A stretch of 64,000 bases of DNA from UBA9926 sp018645765 (lineage in GTDB: Bacteria; Pseudomonadota; Gammaproteobacteria; Pseudomonadales; Azotimanducaceae): contig CASIBO010000002.1 of assembly GCA_949372755.1 (NCBI GenBank), positions 558,001 through 622,000 of the forward strand, given 5' to 3'. Below are positions 61,468 through 64,000 of the stretch, piece after piece. A program made the translations under genes and the position numbers. Within the stretch, counting starts at the first letter, position 1, and each line of letters begins with the position of its first letter. The notes under the pieces are model-generated. The model did not search any database. It saw only the letters and a program-made list of their open reading frames with translations, and had not been told where the DNA came from.

Positions 61468-62652
61468 ATGAACACATCAGAACGAACGACGGCGGCCATT
61501 GTAAGCCTTTTGTACTTCGTTCGAATGCTGGGCTTGTTCAGCATTTTGCCGGTTTTTACCTTGGCTGCGAGCAAGCTCTATGGCAGTGGCCCTATGTTGA
61601 TAGGGCTCACCCTTGGGATCTATGGCTTGTTCCAAGCTTTGCTGCAAGTGCCCTACGGCTATCTCTCCGATCGATTTGGCCGCAAGCCAATGCTAATTGC
61701 GGGTCTCAGCATTTTTATTGCCGGAAGTTTGGTTGCGGCGCTGGCAGAACGAATTGAATGGGTGTTGGTTGGTCGAGCGCTACAAGGCTCAGGCGCGATT
61801 GCTGGCGTGCTTTTGGCGGTGCTCGCGGACGGCATGCGCTTTGAATATAGGGCGCGCGCGATGGCAATGGTGGGGGGCAGTATTGGGCTCGCCTTTGGCG
61901 GGTCCCTCGTGCTGGGACCACTTCTCTATGCCTATGGCGGCCTGCAAGCGCTATTTTATCTCGCCGCCTTAACGGGGACTTTGGCGCTGCTACTGGTTTG
62001 CTTGGTGTTGCCTGGCGCGAGCAATTTAATGGTTGATCCTGCTGAGGGCGATGACGTCAGCGAAGCCGGCGCAGTGTCGTACCGATTACAACTTCAGATG
62101 TTAAATCTGAGTATTTTTATGAATCATTACTTACTAATGTCGAGCTTTTTAGTGATCCCGATCATGCTCAGCCAGTTTGGCGTCGCCATTGACGAGCATG
62201 CTGTTTATTACTTGTGCATATTGCTGGGTTCCTTTCTGCTGATGTTGCCGTTGGTCATTCGTTGGCGGGGTTCACTTGATATTTTGGTCAAGATCCTGCC
62301 GGCAATCGCTGTGATGTTGGTTGGCTTTCTCGTTTTAGCGTGGTCCCCAACGCTCACATTGTTTGTGGTTGCTGTGTTGGTCTTTTTTGTTGGCTTTAAT
62401 TATCTCGAAGCGACGCTGCCCGCACTGGTTTCGAAAGTTGCGCCCAGCGCGCGGCGAGGCTCTGCGATGGGGTTTTACTCCTCGAGCCAATTTTTAGGGA
62501 TATTTGCCGGTGGTAGTGTCGGTGGAGTGCTCATTGCTCTGACGGATATCACCACTTTGCTGGCGGTTAATGCGGCGCTCCTCATGCTTTGGGCCGGCGT
62601 TTTAATGGTGCTGCAGCGGGGATCAAATTCGCCTCGGTCGCCGGCGATGTAA
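61468..62652 (+). CDS. Major facilitator superfamily transporter
   Basis: 394 residues with about 12 membrane helices. The MFS motif A is clear in the loop after helix 2: GYLSDRFGRKP. It resembles the MFS gene that sits between uvrA and ssb in Pseudomonas. The substrate cannot be named; the family includes drug efflux and YajR-like proteins. The ATG at 61468 is preferred over a GTG at 61459, but both have weak ribosome-binding sites. ssb follows after about 200 nt on the same strand. Confidence 0.88.
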   Translation: MNTSERTTAAIVSLLYFVRMLGLFSILPVFTLAASKLYGSGPMLIGLTLGIYGLFQALLQVPYGYLSDRFGRKPMLIAGLSIFIAGSLVAALAERIEWVLVGRALQGSGAIAGVLLAVLADGMRFEYRARAMAMVGGSIGLAFGGSLVLGPLLYAYGGLQALFYLAALTGTLALLLVCLVLPGASNLMVDPAEGDDVSEAGAVSYRLQLQMLNLSIFMNHYLLMSSFLVIPIMLSQFGVAIDEHAVYYLCILLGSFLLMLPLVIRWRGSLDILVKILPAIAVMLVGFLVLAWSPTLTLFVVAVLVFFVGFNYLEATLPALVSKVAPSARRGSAMGFYSSSQFLGIFAGGSVGGVLIALTDITTLLAVNAALLMLWAGVLMVLQRGSNSPRSPAM

Positions 62653-62854
62653 ACGACAGCGCAAAATCCGCTCTGCCCAATAGCCGATGAAGAGGTTATG
62701 ATTTACGGGAAACAGTGGAACCCCATTTAACCAAGGTCGGGTATCGATTGCAGGCGCTGAATCACTTTGATCAAGGTTAAAATTCAAAGCGCGCTGCAAA
62801 GTATTCGATAGTCTCTGCAGTTCAAATATTGTTGGTCGAAGTAAGGGAGTCGTT

Positions 62855-63349
62855 ATGGCACGAGGCATCAATAAAGTAATTATAGTTGGCAATCTGGGCA
62901 GAGATCCTGAAACACGGTATTTACCGTCTGGTGGTGCGGTAACCAACGTATCCGTCGCCACCTCTAAAGCTTGGCGTGATCGTGATTCTGGCGAGCAGAA
63001 GGAGCGGACTGAATGGCATCGGGTGGTCTTTTTTAATCGATTGGCTGAAATTGCCAGCGAATACCTAAAGCGTGGTTCCAAAATTTACTTGGAGGGCGAA
63101 CTCCGAACTCGCGAGTGGGAACGAGATGGACAAAAACATTACACAACAGAAATTGTTGCCGATGAAATGCAAATGTTGGACGGCCGGGGCGGTATGGATG
63201 GCGGCAATGGGCAAGGGCCTTCTGGCCCGGGTCCAAGTCAAAGCAGCGGACAAGGAAGCGGTCAGGCCAGTTCAGGAGGCGGGTCTCGAGCCGCGGATGA
63301 TTTTGGTCCACCGCCATCAGATGACTTTGATGATGACATTCCGTTTTAG
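62855..63349 (+). CDS. ssb: Single-stranded DNA-binding protein
   Basis: Tetrameric protein protecting single-stranded DNA in replication and repair. 164 residues. OB-fold at about 1-112 (MARGINKVIIVGNLGRDPE, EWHRVVFFNRLAEIASEYLK), a Gly/Gln/Ser-rich disordered linker (about 115-150), and the acidic tip DDDIPF that docks partner proteins. AAGGGAG-type ribosome-binding site upstream. No LexA box was found. Confidence 0.97.
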   Translation: MARGINKVIIVGNLGRDPETRYLPSGGAVTNVSVATSKAWRDRDSGEQKERTEWHRVVFFNRLAEIASEYLKRGSKIYLEGELRTREWERDGQKHYTTEIVADEMQMLDGRGGMDGGNGQGPSGPGPSQSSGQGSGQASSGGGSRAADDFGPPPSDDFDDDIPF

Positions 63350-63457
63350 CGAGGCTTAGACCCGTTCGGTCCTCGCGGTTTGGGAGATGGTTTTCAGTAG
63401 GCAATGCAAAACGTCGGTGTGTCGGATCTTGCGAGCGAGTTTGAAGTTGATTAAGTC

Positions 63458-64000
63458 ATGAATCGAGCGATGAAAACGCGGGCGCTCCCGCTATTTCCAA
63501 TTCAAGCCGTTTTGTTCCCCGGGGGTGTTCTGTCGTTGCCGATCATTGAGTCGCGTGATCTGGACACCATTGCTCAGGTTGCAAAGAATGACCAGGCATT
63601 GGGGGTGGTGCTTTCTGAGGACCGTCGGTCGGCGTCGTCGATATTGGGTCGAAGTGCGCCGAATATTGCACGCGTCGGAACCCTCACCCGAATTGAAGAC
63701 TTTGATCAGAATGGACAGGGGCATTTAACCCTAATGATTCGGGCCGAAGGGAAATTTAAGATACTAGATACCTTCGAGAACCCTAACCGAGCGTTGATTG
63801 GCGAAATACTGATGGTGCCGCCGGAGCCTGTTATTGCGACTGGTCCGGAAGATGCGTCCTTGGTCGATGTCCTTGAGCATTTGATGGCGCATCCAGCCGT
63901 TCAATTCAAGGCCAGTCAAGTTGATTATCAAACCTTGTCGAGCCTGGGTGGTCGTTTGGCGGAACTGTTGCCTTTGAGGAATACCGTTCGTCAGCGGATG
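63458..64000 (+). CDS. LON peptidase N-terminal domain protein, 3' truncated by window edge
   Basis: Open frame from the ATG at 63458 to the window end (181 codons, no stop). RALPLFPIQAVLFPGGVLSL at residues 8-27 is the typical beginning of the Lon substrate-binding (PUA-like) domain, followed by GTLTRIEDF and GHLTLMIRAEGKFKI. Full Lon would continue with an ATPase and protease; stand-alone Lon-N proteins of about 190-200 residues are common, and the start after ssb favours that type. Function is not established. Confidence 0.85.
   Translation, partial: MNRAMKTRALPLFPIQAVLFPGGVLSLPIIESRDLDTIAQVAKNDQALGVVLSEDRRSASSILGRSAPNIARVGTLTRIEDFDQNGQGHLTLMIRAEGKFKILDTFENPNRALIGEILMVPPEPVIATGPEDASLVDVLEHLMAHPAVQFKASQVDYQTLSSLGGRLAELLPLRNTVRQRM

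Overview
The window is a gene-dense housekeeping segment of a gammaproteobacterial chromosome. The protein sequences resemble E. coli and Pseudomonas families, and the gene order follows the Pseudomonas/Oceanospirillales pattern: truB-rpsO-pnp; dksA-gluQRS-pcnB; erpA and an M23 peptidase beside tyrS; birA then tRNAs, tuf, secE, nusG, rplKAJL, rpoBC, rpsLG, fusA, tuf, S10-spc-alpha ribosomal operons, then uvrA-MFS-ssb. Base composition looks intermediate (not computed). A marine, free-living relative is plausible but inferred. I saw no insertion sequence, prophage, CRISPR array or rRNA gene.

Layout. 1-3.5 kb: 3' part of truB, rpsO, pnp, ending at a bidirectional terminator. 3.5-9.3 kb, minus strand: dksA (with a long histone-H1-like N-terminal tail), gluQRS, a candidate Hfq-binding small RNA, pcnB, acs. 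9.4-13.1 kb, plus strand: aminotransferase, sfsA, FecCD-type permease and ATPase, each junction overlapping by 4 nt. 13.1-17.2 kb, minus: PfkB sugar/nucleoside kinase, hemL, ClC channel. 17.3-18.9 kb, plus: a membrane coiled-coil protein, bactofilin, erpA, facing a minus-strand M23 endopeptidase. 20.4-24.0 kb: tyrS, then minus-strand tRNA-Ala and tRNA-Ile without rRNA, then birA and a SPOR-domain protein. 24.1-27.7 kb: tRNA-Thr, -Tyr, -Gly, -Thr, first tuf, tRNA-Trp, secE, nusG. 27.8-57.1 kb: the ribosomal-protein and RNA-polymerase super-cluster with a second, almost identical tuf. 57.2-64 kb: class V aminotransferase, uvrA (minus), MFS transporter, ssb and a Lon-N-domain protein cut by the window end.

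Two intergenic regions stand out. Between gluQRS and pcnB, exactly where Pseudomonas carries cbrA-cbrB-crcZ, there is no cbrAB, but a compact minus-strand element of about 107 nt has five plus six consecutive AAN triplets (the Hfq/Crc 'CA motif' pattern), the first displayed in a hairpin loop, and a Rho-independent terminator: a candidate CrcZ-like sRNA. Between tyrS and birA, where related genomes carry a 16S-Ile-Ala-23S-5S operon, only tRNA-Ile and tRNA-Ala remain, on the opposite strand, each with its own recognisable promoter.

All motif and alignment statements are by eye from the sequence; no database search or folding program was run.
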